A stretch of DNA of 64,000 bases, taken from positions 310,001 through 374,000 of the forward strand of contig JANUWI010000017.1 in assembly GCA_025504975.1 (NCBI GenBank), in the 5' to 3' direction. Positions within the stretch are counted from its first letter, which is position 1; every line of letters begins with the position of its first letter. The notes under the pieces are model-generated. The model saw only the letters and a program-made list of their open reading frames with translations. It was not told the origin of the DNA and did not search any database. The stretch is from Plenodomus lindquistii (Eukaryota; Ascomycota; Dothideomycetes; Pleosporales; Leptosphaeriaceae). Positions 10,994 through 22,297 of this stretch are shown here, piece by piece. The position numbers and the translations under genes are program-made.

Positions 10994-13199
10994 ATGGCCG
11001 ACGCCGATGCAACCACCTCCTCCTCTTCGTCCACCTCGACTTCGACCACCACCACGGCCACCAACCCCAATACAAACACAAACACCAACACCAACACCAA
11101 CACCAACACCAACACCAACACCAACACCAACACCAGCACTACCACAGCCGCTACCACAGCCGCCACCACCACCGCCACCACCACCGACACCCCGCGCTCC
11201 ACGGCCGACTCGGGGCTCAAGGCGGCCAAGGACAAGAACTGCCCCTTCTGCGGCCAGGCCTTCACCTCGTCCAGCCTCGGCCGCCACCTCGACCTGTACA
11301 TCCGCCAGAAGAACCCAAAGGCCCCCGATGGCATCCATGTCGTCGACGAGATCCGCAAGCTGCGTGGTGGCATCACCCGCCGCCAGGCAAAGGGCAGCGT
11401 CTCGTCGACCCCACGCCGCGACGACAGCGGCACCAGCACTCCCGCCCGCAGCAAAGACCATGCCGCCCGCGACGACTCGTCCATGCTGGTCGACAGCCCC
11501 GAAGTAGACGACCATGATCACCTCGACCTTCCGCCCACACGCCAGCCCTTCCGCGACGTTGGCTGGCAGTCTGCCCCCACGGCCACCAAGACGCCCACTG
11601 TCCCACGCCGGGACTCGTCGCGCCACCTGCAAAAGGCCGACCTCGTACAGCGGCGCAAGTCTAGCGAAGACGCCGAGATTGCCAGTGCGACCGAGATGGC
11701 GCTGAGGGAGCTGCTGAAGAGTGTGCGCGAGGCCAAGTAGGTTGTCCGCTGACACCACAATCAATCGTCTGGTACTAACCTAATCTGCCTGCAGCGCCAG
11801 AGCATTGGGCTCCTGCCTCTTCGACTTCGACCCCTACGCCCTCAACTTTCCTTCGCTATGCCTCCGCATCCTCCCTGCTCCCGCGACCCTCTTCTCCCCG
11901 ACGCCTTTCCCGGCCGCCGAGTCGTGGTCCATTGCCCCGCCGGGCCAGAAGCAGTTCGAGGCCCTCAACAAGCACGTTCGCGAACGGCTGCTGGCCCACC
12001 AACGCCAACGCCAGATCAACCAGGTCTACCCATCCGGCCCCCAGTCCAGTGCCTCCTCCGCAGCCAACTCGCCGTTGCCCACACCGCCTCTGTTCGACCC
12101 CGACCCACAGAAGCTCTTTTGCCACATCGCAGACGCATACAACCACTGGACCCGCCAGACGGACCAGGTAAGGCAGGAGTTTTGGCAGCTTGAAGTCTTG
12201 CGCTGCTACGCCCGTGCAGAAGACCAGCGGCGAGAGGCAGAAATCCAGCTGCAGAATGCACGGCGCGAGATTGACTTCCTCAAAGCCAACCGCTCGACGT
12301 CAGGAGTACCCGATGTGCCGCCCATCAGCATACATCTGGGCCGAGACACGGCCAGGGAGCTGGGCAAACATGGAATGGACCATCGCAACTGGGACTACGA
12401 GCGCTTGATCGAGAAGTGGAGATCTGCCATCCGTGACAGAAAGGCTTCGGTTGCAGGCATGGCTGCCCAGAAGCCTCTGCCCAACAATCAACCTGGCACC
12501 AGACATAGCTCCATGGTCAGCATTCCGCCACAACAATTCACTACCGTCAATCCGCCTCGCCAAAGTAGTCCAATGAAAATGGAAGGACCGTTCACAGCAC
12601 CCCCTACCATCAATGGCGACGATGGCGACCAGGTCGATGCAGAAGGCGATGATGATGACGATGACATTGACCTTACCCCACACACGGTGTCGGACGACAA
12701 TCCCATGGACCAGATTCAGCACCGCATGCAACCTCAGCATCAACAGCATCTTCAGCTGCATATGCCACAACAGTCAACGCCGCTTCGTCCCCCACAGCAA
12801 ATGCAATCCCATATCCAGACCCCGCTCAACGTGACGCAAGCCATGGCCCAAGTACAACATGCCCAAGCTCATGCTCAGGCACAAGCTCAGGCACAAGCTT
12901 GGGCTGCTGCCCGTCAGCATATGAACCAATCGCGGAACCAGAATTTCAGCCCACACCAGCACCAGCAGATGTCGCCGCATATACAACACATTAGCTCCGC
13001 TGACAACAGCCGACGACCTTCCTTGGCAATGATGGACGCGCATACTATCAGTCCTAATAACGGCCTCGGTGGCGGCATGGCCATGTCCACCGGGTTGGAG
13101 GGCATGGATAATCATCAGGATCAGTTTTTGAGAATGGACTTGGGCATGCCAAATGCTTTTGTGGGCTCAAACGACGGAGGAGTCTCAATGGGCAGCTAG
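10994..13199 (+). CDS. Zinc-finger protein with Asn-Thr and Gln-rich tracts
   Basis: Model join(10994..11736,11795..13199), 715 residues; the 58-bp intron has donor GTAGGT, branch CTAAC and acceptor GCAG, phase 2. Residues 7-65 are Ser/Thr low complexity containing 11 Asn-Thr dipeptides. Then comes a compact zinc-finger-like unit with Cys83, Cys86 and His98 (CPFC...GRHLD), close to C2HC/UBZ-type fingers; the fourth ligand is not obvious. The second exon has a conserved-looking helical region around residues 330-430, an acidic Asp run, and long Gln/His-rich tracts near the C terminus. This composition suits a transcription or chromatin regulator, which is inference only. I do not recognise a named orthologue. 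Confidence 0.85.
11081..11134 (+). repeat. Hexanucleotide microsatellite (AACACC)x9
   Basis: Nine perfect tandem copies of AACACC lie inside the first exon of the zinc-finger gene and encode (Asn-Thr)9, extended upstream by two imperfect units. A six-base period keeps frame whatever the copy number, so length can vary without breaking the protein. Confidence 0.95.
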
Positions 13200-14241
13200 A
13201 AACTGCACAAGGCTTGTAGAAGAACAATCGCACTTGTGCATATTATAGAAGGAGGAGGAGTCCCAAAAATGGCGTACAGGCACTCACCCGGCGGACACTG
13301 CATTCCTTTGTATCACTTCGCGTTTCTTTGCATTATTCTTGCTTATTATCCAGTCCGCTATATTTTCTTTGTATATCCTTTTCACTTCGTATCTTGGCTT
13401 TTCGCATACCCATATACCCAGCCTCGTATGGCCTCGCGGCTTTTTCGCATTTTGTATAGATTATCTCTGTAATAAGTGGACGTATACCTAATATCATAAG
13501 TGATCGGCACAGCCGATCGAAACAGATATCGTTATTGTCATGGTCTCGGCTGCATTGATGCCCATATCGCACTACTCCTTACATGTACTCACTCAGTCAT
13601 TCTGCCTAGCGATAACGTTTTGCGTCTTGTGCGCTGCACACACTGGCTCATACAAAATGTCCTCTCTTATAGGGCATCAACTTGATTGCGCTTCTGTTTA
13701 CAAGTGCTTGGCCTTTGAAGTTGGACTGCGATTCCAGTCCCCCTTCACAAGACCACTCAAGTTCAATAGCACGTCGCAACAGCTCACCATTTTATTGAAT
13801 TTCTTCGGCAGTGGGAATAAGTATCAATATTGGGCGCGAGCGCAAAGACTATGCTTCTTCTCGAGACCACGGTGAGTGAGAAGCGGAAGACTCACAAAAA
13901 TCAGTGCTGCTCTTGACTGATCAACGTCTATTAAGACCCGATTTTGAGCCATGTATCGCCGCACAGATGTCAATTGTACGATAGATCAAGTGTTGCAGCA
14001 TTCTTGCTTCCTTGCGGCGTCGTGACTGCCAATTGTGCGCGTGGGATGAGGCTAGTGATGGTTACCTCCTGCCTCAGGTCCTGCACAATAGCCAGGCAGT
14101 GCCTGCTGTTTAAGAGAGCCCTGGACGGACAACTACTTCGCCGATGAGATATCCTCTTCACCACCTCTCCCTCATTAACGTTATTGTGCCGCATCGATCA
14201 ACGTCCGATATACAACGAGCAATTCTTCAGAACAAGCCAGC
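13200..14241. other. Intergenic region
   Basis: This is the 3' UTR of the zinc-finger gene followed by the upstream region of the next plus-strand gene. The DNA becomes AT-richer from 13300 to 13520, as is usual for a 3' flank. No gene is supportable. Confidence 0.45.
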
Positions 14242-15357
14242 ATGCCGACAACAACTAGCCATGGCCTTATGCCGGGGTCTAGCAGCAGGCTCGAGGGACC
14301 GAGGAAGTGGCTCCAGCGACAGTTGCGCAAAACGACGTCTCGCCAGACTATGAGGAATTTCGAAGAGACAGCAGAGCATGATTTCCAACTGCCAGTCAAG
14401 CGGCCGAGTACCGCACCCTCAGGCCAGGCTCAGACGGTCGCGAGCGCACCACTGCCAGTCCCAGCTATCCCAATAAGTATTGAACGAACTACGCCTTGTC
14501 CGACGGCGCCAGCTCCATCTCGCCAGCCTCGACCAGACTCCGATGTCATGCGGGATATCAGCGCGTGGCTGGAGGCGAGCACCATTACCCCCTCCCCACC
14601 GCTGATGGGTGGTTTGTCGTACTGGCGGACTGCAGTGGGCCCAGGAGTGAAAGATACCAGCCAAGCACAGCATGCTATTCCAATTACTCAAGCTCCTGAA
14701 CGAAGCAGGCCTTCGACTGCACAGAGCCTACAGATCAGGCCGTTCCGTCGGTGCGCCAGGAAGGTGCAGGTACAGATGCCCTCGATCTTACGCACGAGAT
14801 CGCAGAAATTGGTAGAGAGGAGACAAAAAGGAAGATCAGCTTCCATGCCACTCATGACTTTTCCATACGAGATGATGCTCCAAGGTCCACTGCCCAGGCT
14901 GCTACGCAGTCCAGGGTCGGCTCAGAATCTTGTTGCTCGGCCTTCCACATCACATGCAACCCCAGCGATATACTACAAGACGATCGAATACAACCAACCT
15001 CGACTGGGAACGCCAGCGAGCACGCTCGGCGCCCCAGAGGATGATGTTGACCATCGCATGCACATCAGGTTTCCGTGGACGTCCAGGAGCGCCGACAGCA
15101 CGCGACCATCAACGGCTGCCGCCGATCATAGTCGAGAGGATTCTACCGGTGACCTCTCTGATGCTCCTACATACTTCTCGGGACCACCGCCACCATCGTA
15201 CAGGTCACGTGCTGCTTCAGTATTGACCACGTCATCCTTTGGTTGTATCGATGGAATGGACTCAGCACAACGACAAAAGAGCCAAGAGCGAGCTGCACTA
15301 CGACGGGGAGTGAGAGGGAAACTCAAAAGGCTCGCGCACAACTTCTCTGCTCAGTGA
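14242..15357 (+). CDS. Unknown disordered protein, Ser/Pro/Arg-rich
   Basis: Single open frame of 371 residues from the ATG at 14242; a second in-frame Met follows at residue 10. I recognise no domain. The protein is low in hydrophobic residues, rich in Ser, Pro, Thr and Arg, and ends in a basic, probably helical tail of about 30 residues (RGVRGKLKRLAHNF region). There is no signal peptide or membrane span. Repeated RPSTA-like motifs are scattered through it (near residues 54, 155, 232 and 289), which could be kinase or 14-3-3 docking sites; this is speculation. The length and codon use favour a real gene. Confidence 0.65.
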   Translation: MPTTTSHGLMPGSSSRLEGPRKWLQRQLRKTTSRQTMRNFEETAEHDFQLPVKRPSTAPSGQAQTVASAPLPVPAIPISIERTTPCPTAPAPSRQPRPDSDVMRDISAWLEASTITPSPPLMGGLSYWRTAVGPGVKDTSQAQHAIPITQAPERSRPSTAQSLQIRPFRRCARKVQVQMPSILRTRSQKLVERRQKGRSASMPLMTFPYEMMLQGPLPRLLRSPGSAQNLVARPSTSHATPAIYYKTIEYNQPRLGTPASTLGAPEDDVDHRMHIRFPWTSRSADSTRPSTAAADHSREDSTGDLSDAPTYFSGPPPPSYRSRAASVLTTSSFGCIDGMDSAQRQKSQERAALRRGVRGKLKRLAHNFSAQ

Positions 15358-16156
15358 AGTGTTGAAGCGGCCGATTATGGAAAAGCGAGCAAAGTGGGAA
15401 TCCGACAGACCTGGTGAAGCTGCTTACGTGGGAACAGTTCTAACAAACGACGAGAGAATATCTCTTGCATCATACGGAGATGTGTATCATGATGCTGTGT
15501 CAGCTTTCTACGAATCACATCTTGTTTGGAAGCCGGTCTTTCACATGATCAAATAGAACATGGGGTACTCTTCAACAAAGACGACTCAGGTGTGGATTCT
15601 TGTTCAAGCTTTTCACTAGGCGGCACCACACGATCGTGGCTCACATGTGTGAACGAAGATGGGCAGATGTACCAGAGAGCGGGTGAAGGAGCAAACGGAG
15701 GATAGACCAGGTACACGAAATACAGTGAGAAGACAGATGCTAGTGGAATGGGACGTGAACCATATTCACAAACGTAGTGTGTGTCGGTGATGAGAAGAGC
15801 AAACACTAAAGGTGGTGATGGCCAGTTTGATAGACGTCGGGTTGGTGTTCTGCTGCTGGGTCACGAGCAGGCTGCGGTAAGCCGAAAACGGGTCAGGCGG
15901 CTCACCGCCTTCTCTTTTGACCGACTGGCGATGGCAGTCGACGACGAGCGGCAGTGTCATTGGGCCAACGTGGCACACGCCGTACCACGCTCCAGTGCTC
16001 CCACGCCCGCAATTGATTTCTATGGACGCCTGCTGAGCCGTCCACCAGCACCACGAGCCTCGCCGCTGGCCGCAGGATCCCTTGCCCCGAGCAACAGCTC
16101 TCTCCGCCCCGACTCCGACTCCGACTGGCACTGGCACTTACAGGTTGAGACGCAGC
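15358..16156. promoter_or_regulatory. Intergenic region upstream of TCO89
   Basis: No gene is supportable. A frame open upstream of the TCO89 ATG lacks an in-frame ATG. A CTTACAG sequence at 16136-16142, shortly before the start, could be the acceptor of a 5' UTR intron. Confidence 0.4.
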
Positions 16157-17932
16157 ATGGCTTCCGCCGACGAAACGCATTCGCGCCCTAAGCGGCCCGC
16201 GGCCATGACTAGGCAATCTTCGTCGCAGTCGCATCTCTCGCAGTCGCCGTCCGAGGGCCACGCCCGCCCGGCGCACCACAAAGCCCGCGGCCACCACGTC
16301 GTGGGCCAGCGCGTGCAGCGGAACGCGTCGTTTGGCAAGAACCTCAACAAGCTGAACAAGGCGGCGCAGGCAGCCCAACAAGCCCAGCAGGCACAGGCAG
16401 CCGACACCTCCGCGCGACACCACCGCCGCTCGCAGTCGGGCGCCTCCCTCTCCGCCCCCAGCAGCCCGCGGCCCGGCTTCAAGCGCAATGCCTCGTCAGG
16501 CGCCATTGTGAGAGCCACCCACACCCAGGCCAACCTGCGCAAGAACCACTCGAGCGGCCATTTGGCCCACAAGGGCCACGCAAAGCACGCCGTCAAGGCC
16601 TCCAAGGGCGACGTCACAACCCCCAAGCGCCCCAACCGCTCGCGCCCGGCGTCCCCAGAGCCCCACGCAACGGTGCATTTTGACATGGCCGGCGAAGACG
16701 ACGACGAAGACGAGGGCGAGGATGAGGTTGGCGAAGACGGCTGGACCGAGGAGAGCGCCTCACAGTCGCCCACCACCACGCGGTCCAACACGCGCTCAAA
16801 CTCGGTCGTGCTCGAGGCGCAGCATCGACTGGCCGAGCAGAACATGGAAAACAACAGAGGAGGGCCATCGCAGCCAGAGAGTGGCCCAGAGCAGCCCGTC
16901 CAAGCACCACAGACACTGACCGACCGCACACGTGACAACACGCGCACCAACGGCGGCAGCAGCTCCAGCTCCCAACACCACTCGCGGCCTGCTGACGCCG
17001 GCATGATCACTTCGCGCCTGCTGCAGCGCAGTGCCTCGCACCACAACCCCGCCCAAACATCCAATGTGGCTGCCACAGTGCTGCCCGCAACGAGTCGACA
17101 GCATCTGCTCAGCGGCAGTGCTGGATCCACGCTGGTGGACACGCCGGGCCGCGATCTGGTGTCACGCTTCATGGACGGCGATGGCTCCGCTGGAACGCCC
17201 CATGACGGCGCCTACATGGCCTCGCACAACAGAGGAGCAGGCGACGAGGGCGACCTGGACAACAGCAAGCGAAACAAATCCATGCCGAATGTCAGCGGCG
17301 CCGACACGCCATCCAAGACAGCGTCCCGCTCTGGTGCTACGACGCCCACAAACCTGCCGCCTTCGCGGACACAGCAGAAACTCATGCTGCAGCGAGCGTC
17401 TTCGGCCATTGAACCTCAGAAACTAGTACCCGTTACGCTCCCCCGCACGGGCGGTCCCACCTTCCTGCAGTCGGGCATTCATTACAATGCCAATGGCGAA
17501 GGCCGCCTTGATCCTCGCCTGCAGCAGCAGTTCAACCACGTTACCGTCGAGTACAAAGTCGTGCGCAGGTATCGCAACCCCCTTGCCGACTCGGTTGCGC
17601 GCATTCAGCAGATTCCGGGCATGTCGCGCAAGACACGCATACCGGGATCTGCATCTGCAAGCTCCAACGGTTCCGCACACGCGCGCGGTTCAAACAGTCT
17701 GAGTACAAGTTTCAGCAACGACACGGGTGTGGAAACAGACGGGGCCAGTTCGTCGCGGAGGTCACGCGCTAGCTTCGACAACAACGAACAAGGCCGCGAC
17801 AGGGGTGGTCGCGCCAAGGGGGACATGGAAGACCGACAAAATTTTCCAAGCGACGCCGCGTGTAGTCGAGACGAGGCCGAGGAGATCTGCCGACGTTTGT
17901 GGGAGAGCGCTGAGGTGGTAGAGGCGGATTGA
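16157..17932 (+). CDS. TCO89: TORC1 subunit TCO89-like protein
   Basis: Single exon, 591 residues from the first in-frame ATG at 16157. The N-terminal half carries the short conserved blocks I associate with fungal Tco89: a RNASFGKNLNKL block near residue 55, a FKRNASSG block near 112, and a LRKNHSSGHLAHKG block near 126. A very acidic stretch near 175-195 and long Ser/Thr/Pro disorder follow. A further conserved-looking segment lies around 430-500 (LPRTGGPTFLQSGIHYN). Tco89 is a fungus-specific component of the rapamycin-sensitive TOR complex 1 at the vacuole and endosome, acting in growth control and stress tolerance. It has no enzymatic domain, so identification rests on these blocks and the overall disorder; moderately sure. 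Confidence 0.8.
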   Translation: MASADETHSRPKRPAAMTRQSSSQSHLSQSPSEGHARPAHHKARGHHVVGQRVQRNASFGKNLNKLNKAAQAAQQAQQAQAADTSARHHRRSQSGASLSAPSSPRPGFKRNASSGAIVRATHTQANLRKNHSSGHLAHKGHAKHAVKASKGDVTTPKRPNRSRPASPEPHATVHFDMAGEDDDEDEGEDEVGEDGWTEESASQSPTTTRSNTRSNSVVLEAQHRLAEQNMENNRGGPSQPESGPEQPVQAPQTLTDRTRDNTRTNGGSSSSSQHHSRPADAGMITSRLLQRSASHHNPAQTSNVAATVLPATSRQHLLSGSAGSTLVDTPGRDLVSRFMDGDGSAGTPHDGAYMASHNRGAGDEGDLDNSKRNKSMPNVSGADTPSKTASRSGATTPTNLPPSRTQQKLMLQRASSAIEPQKLVPVTLPRTGGPTFLQSGIHYNANGEGRLDPRLQQQFNHVTVEYKVVRRYRNPLADSVARIQQIPGMSRKTRIPGSASASSNGSAHARGSNSLSTSFSNDTGVETDGASSSRRSRASFDNNEQGRDRGGRAKGDMEDRQNFPSDAACSRDEAEEICRRLWESAEVVEAD

Positions 17933-19920
17933 TGGCCGGGAGCTGCGCAAGTCGATGAAACTTTCACATTCTCCATCTGGGCACTGCGCCGTGGGCGTTT
18001 GTTTCACGCGGTCTAGTTGTTTAAGAGGTATGTGCTCGTGTGTCGCGCTCTGCGCTTGATTTCCTCTGGGCGTTATGACATGAAAAAGGGGCTGTCGTAG
18101 CGATTGGCAACAAGTTTGAGGTCAAGGGGCGCATGTCACAGCATGGATACTGAAAGTCAAGATTTGATAGTTGACGAGCCGAAGCTAACTATGGTTTGTC
18201 ACAGGCTTCGCGAGTCGAGTCGCGCAACCATTTCCTTTCTGTCAAGGAATCTCCGACTGGTCTCTGCCACTCATTTGCACCAGACGCAACAGTTGGCTAG
18301 GAATTGCAATTTGGAATGGAAAGCAATGAGCCGTCATGAGGGCATTTGGGCGATGGGGCAATTTGCAAAGAATCGAATTGTATGCCGAGGGCAAGGCTTG
18401 GTAGGATCTGGGGCAAAGGGTAATACGAGGAGGATGCCGTAGCACTGCCTATCTGTGCGCAGGTGTGTAAAAGAGGATCAGTGCGGCGGCTGCATGAGAT
18501 GAGAGAGAGCAAGGCGGACTAGCCTTGGCATGGGTCAGTGGCGGCTATAGCCAATCATAGCGCTATAGCTTGGCTGGAGTAATGGTAATTTTATTTCTCT
18601 GCTATGACCGGCGGTTTGTGTTATCATGTGTCACGGTGGGAATGGATCCAGAGCATCGCGAGTACATAGTAGGGTAGCAGCAGCAGCAGCAGCAGCGAGG
18701 AAGAGTTTGACCCACGGCGCATGCTGCTTTTGCATGGCTGCAAAAAGGGCGAGAGGGGCAGCCATGACAAGGCATGACAACGGCGAGCAAGATGACTGGA
18801 TATGGCACAGTGGTTGACGTCTTGGTCGCATTCAACAAGATGCAGAAGACAAATTTTAGCAAGATCTTTACAGAACTGACGACGGTTACCCACAGCACCA
18901 CGACGAGTTTTGGTTGTTGCACTCGTTACCGCCTTGCATCTGGAACAAGCGGCCGGTCTTGCGCGACCACGTTGCTGTCGCGCGGTGGGACTGGCAAGTC
19001 AGACATGGCGCCGTGGTTGGCTGTGTCTGAAGGCCACGCTGTGCGGCGTCGCAACGGCTCGAGTTGCACCGTGGCACAGTGTCGGATGGGACTGCGCTGG
19101 CTCCAGTCACGTTTTACAGTGCTGCCACTGCAGTACCTCGCTTCTCACTGGTCCACATGGCAAGCAAAGGTGCCCGACGGCGCGGTGGGCTACCATTCGC
19201 TGCGCATGTTTCTGGCGGTCAGTGCGGTGGGCGGTGGATGGTGCAACAGGACCGGTGTGGGCAGTGAAGAGTAGAAACGGGCCCTGGGGCGCGGTTTCGT
19301 GTCGCGCATTCCAGCCAGGACAGGTTGCTGCAGGAACAAAGAGGCTCAGCTGGATTTGCATTGTAGCCGTGATGCATGCATGTGGTTGAGTGGAGCCTCT
19401 CGGGACAACCCACACCCCCAGGCACAGTGGCCACGCTCAGGATTCAGGAACAGGGCGGGCGCAGAGATTTGCCCATGTGCAGCCGCCAATGCGCGCGAGT
19501 GATCGGCCGCTTGAAGCTTCCTTGTCAGGCACCCGGCCAGCGCTGGCCAACGCTAGCCAACCACCATGGGCCCAAGCGCTGTTTGGCCCCCCGAGATTGC
19601 GCCAGGGTGCTGGGAAATTGGCTCGAGTCAACCATGTATGTAGTCTGCGAGGCCCCCGGCAATGCACCCGTTGTTTCTGCTGCCCACACAGTCGCACCCC
19701 ACCCACGCTCGCACCAGCACCCCAACCTTTCTTATACTTTGCAGAGCCCTGCTCACCACACGCTACTCCTAGCATCCCAACCATCACTCTCATTCACGGC
19801 TGCTCCAACCCACCTACGCGCTTGCGCCCCAGTCTCTCTCTTCACAAACACATTACAACACTACTCTGAGCCACTCACGGTCTTTGGTACCCAACAACAA
19901 CTACAACAACCAATATCAAG
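17933..19920. promoter_or_regulatory. 2-kb intergenic region
   Basis: Open frames at 18774-19274, 18910-19389 and 19376-20029 overlap each other and the next gene's 5' region and have no domain or signal peptide. I treat the stretch as 3' flank plus promoter. The last 250 bases are strongly C/T- and then A/C-rich with a CAACAACAACTACAACAACC leader directly before the start, typical of a highly expressed fungal mRNA leader. Confidence 0.5.
18676..18696 (+). repeat. (AGC)x7 trinucleotide repeat
   Basis: Seven perfect AGC copies lie in a non-coding stretch. They are short and probably neutral. Confidence 0.9.
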
Positions 19921-20289
19921 ATGCGCTCCTTCCAGAACATCGTCGCTATCCTCTTCGCCTTCTTTGTCTGCGCCTTCGCATCCAGCGCCCCAGCCTCTGA
20001 GGCCGAGTACGAGGCTACTGTCTACGTGACATCAACCGTCTACCGCGTCAACACCATCACCCTCTCCGGCTCGCCCACCGCCAGTGTTGTCAACCAGACC
20101 TCCACCATTGTCGCTGTCCACCCCACTGCTGCCTACCCAACCTACAGCGCCGGCAACGGCACCATTGTCGCACCCACCGGTACCAATATGGTGCCCAGCC
20201 CCCCTCAATTCACCGGCGCTGCCTCTTCTCTCAACGCCAACGCCATGCTCGCTGCCTTCGCTGCCGGCCTTGGCTTCCTCGTCTTGTAA
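19921..20289 (+). CDS. Small secreted protein with GPI-type tail
   Basis: Single exon, 122 residues. A clear signal peptide (residues 1-22, ending near Ala-Ser-Ser) is followed by a short Thr/Val/Tyr/Ser-rich mature region with NQT and NGT glycosylation sequons, and then a C-terminal hydrophobic run (about 105-122) after a small-residue site, the pattern of a GPI anchor signal. The mature region has no cysteine, unlike most cysteine-rich effectors. The strong A/C-rich leader suggests high expression. It resembles the many small fungal cell-wall or plasma-membrane GPI proteins of unknown function. I assign no specific role. Confidence 0.85.
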   Translation: MRSFQNIVAILFAFFVCAFASSAPASEAEYEATVYVTSTVYRVNTITLSGSPTASVVNQTSTIVAVHPTAAYPTYSAGNGTIVAPTGTNMVPSPPQFTGAASSLNANAMLAAFAAGLGFLVL

Positions 20290-22297
20290 GCTTCAGACCC
20301 AGCTCTGAGCGCACTCAATGACGCGCTGCAACTCGCGCGTCTACTCTTAACGACATCAAACGAGGACGGTCATTCATGTCTGCACTATTCTACTTCTACT
20401 TTGCTACTTGGCATTCTTTGGTTTACATACACCCCCTTTCTCTTCGACAACACCTTACCACGTTGCCCTCGTGTCCGCTACACTCACACTACACTTGTAA
20501 TCACATTTTTCTTGTATTGTCTGAGACGATTAACGAGACTGTGGTTCGCATGGAGTTGGTCTACGGATTCATCGCTATCTCTTTTACACTTCGTCGGCTG
20601 ATTGGGCGTCACCTTGTGGTACGTGACTAATACCCCAGCCCCCCCTTTTCGATAGAACATGTATACCTTGGTTGTGTTGCATGTCACTGTCACTGTTTGA
20701 TACCGCGCGCGAACATGGACGACGCTGTTGGCACCTCTGGAGGGCAATCTGGAAACTTGTACTTGCCTGTGGCAATACTCCAAAACTTCCTTCCTCCCCC
20801 CGCAGGTTACACCTTCATCACGATAACTGTTCTGCGAATTTTCTCTGGTGGAGCTGGAGTTTGGAGATACCCCCTTTTTTGTGGTTTGATTTGATTCATC
20901 TACTACTACCCTGTTTATGTTTATTTGGAGGAAGAAGGAGAGATCTGAATGTGATTATATCTATCTTGAAGGGTTTGAAGGGGCTGGAGAGACGTGTCTG
21001 TATGGTCGGGCTAGATGGTAGTTGACTTAACCCACTGAGGGCTATAGCTTTGGAAACAATGCACAAAGTACCCTTACTAGTGTCCCCGTATGTGCCTCAC
21101 CCTTTGTGCCTTTGTTTCAGCTTCTACAACTCCATCACACAACGACACCGTCTACACTCTCATAACCTTTTGCGCAGAACAATGACACGGAAGTCGCCAG
21201 CACATGCTACTTGGCGTCGCCCAGCACTGTATGTAATCACATTGCACGATTCAGAACCCGCGCCCGTGATTGAGATCGACACAGTGTATCGAGTGACATC
21301 CGCTGCACATCGCCAATCAGTAGTTCTGCAGACTTTTCTCCGAAATGGGAAGTAACTTCGGCTCGAACAGTGGGAGTTGTCAAAAGAATAATTACGTTGC
21401 TAACATCTCGCTTTTTTGTTTGTGTCATGCAGTGTATACAGACTACCAGACTTCGATCCGCAGTGTCAATATCAACGTCAATGCTAACCACCCGCCCACC
21501 GTCTCAATAACACGACATGGCAATAAAATGAATCCAGGCCCAGGCTACCACATCATCATCCACCAGTACCTCCCACGCTCCGTCCAGTACAACACTGCAG
21601 ACATACTGTACATACCCTACCCACCCAATAGCCAAGCCCTAAGCTCAGCACTTCCAAAACTCCTTCTCTGCCCTGTCCCATCTACAACTACCTACTTACC
21701 TCCCATCTATTTATCTTATCTAATCTAATCTAATCTATACTTTTCCTTGGCTCGGGGTACAATACAGTCTAGTACAGTCCACCAAAAACCCCGTGGTTCC
21801 GACATTCTAGCAACAATCTTTCTTTCCGATGTCTTCGGCCTTTGATCCCGACGCGCGTTGCCTTTCTCCACACGTTCACGGTCACGTTCCCTCCCATCCC
21901 AACGCAGATCTTCTTACGCTCGACCTGACCACGAGTTCATCGGTGCTGTTTCGCAGGGAATGTTGAATGTTTAATGTTTGATGTGGGTTTGAGTGGGTCC
22001 ATGAGCTTCCAGGTTGATCGATGAAATCGGACCGGACGGGAGATGGGGTTATTTGCTGTGCTTTTGTTTGGATGGTGTGTGGAGTAAGTATTCATTCTTA
22101 CAAATAATCTTTTGCCTGAGTGCGAGGATTTTAGATTCGGTACGAAAACTTTCTCTGCTTACGCCGCATTTTCTTGTGAACCATCACTGCCAGAGAAAAA
22201 AAATGGTTGCCAAAATTAAAAAAAAAAAAAACTCGATTCCATCAATATAGCAAGCTGGAAGCGCTGTAAAGACAACTAATGATATATGAAAACTTGA
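20290..22297. other. 2-kb intergenic region, convergent
   Basis: This region lies between a plus-strand stop and a minus-strand stop. It contains AT-rich tracts, a poly-A run near 22217-22231 and the repeat at 21718-21737. Open frames at 20376-20630, 20672-21025 and 21345-21728 carry no recognisable feature, and I could not build a spliced gene from them. It is long for two 3' UTRs, so an RNA gene or lineage-specific small gene cannot be excluded. Confidence 0.4.
21718..21737 (+). repeat. (ATCTA)x4 pentanucleotide repeat
   Basis: Four perfect tandem copies of ATCTA lie in the intergenic region. Confidence 0.9.

Noticed and set aside
10880..11764. Long Gly/Val-rich minus-strand frame over the microsatellite
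   Set aside because: It is produced by the repeat read in reverse; the plus strand has the zinc finger and a proper intron.
16138..17172. Open frame of 344 codons on the minus strand
   Set aside because: It is antisense to TCO89 and has Cys/Trp-rich chance composition.
18774..20029. Several overlapping plus-strand frames of 160-217 codons
   Set aside because: There is no signal peptide or domain, they are mutually overlapping, and the last one runs into the small secreted protein's leader and coding region in another frame.
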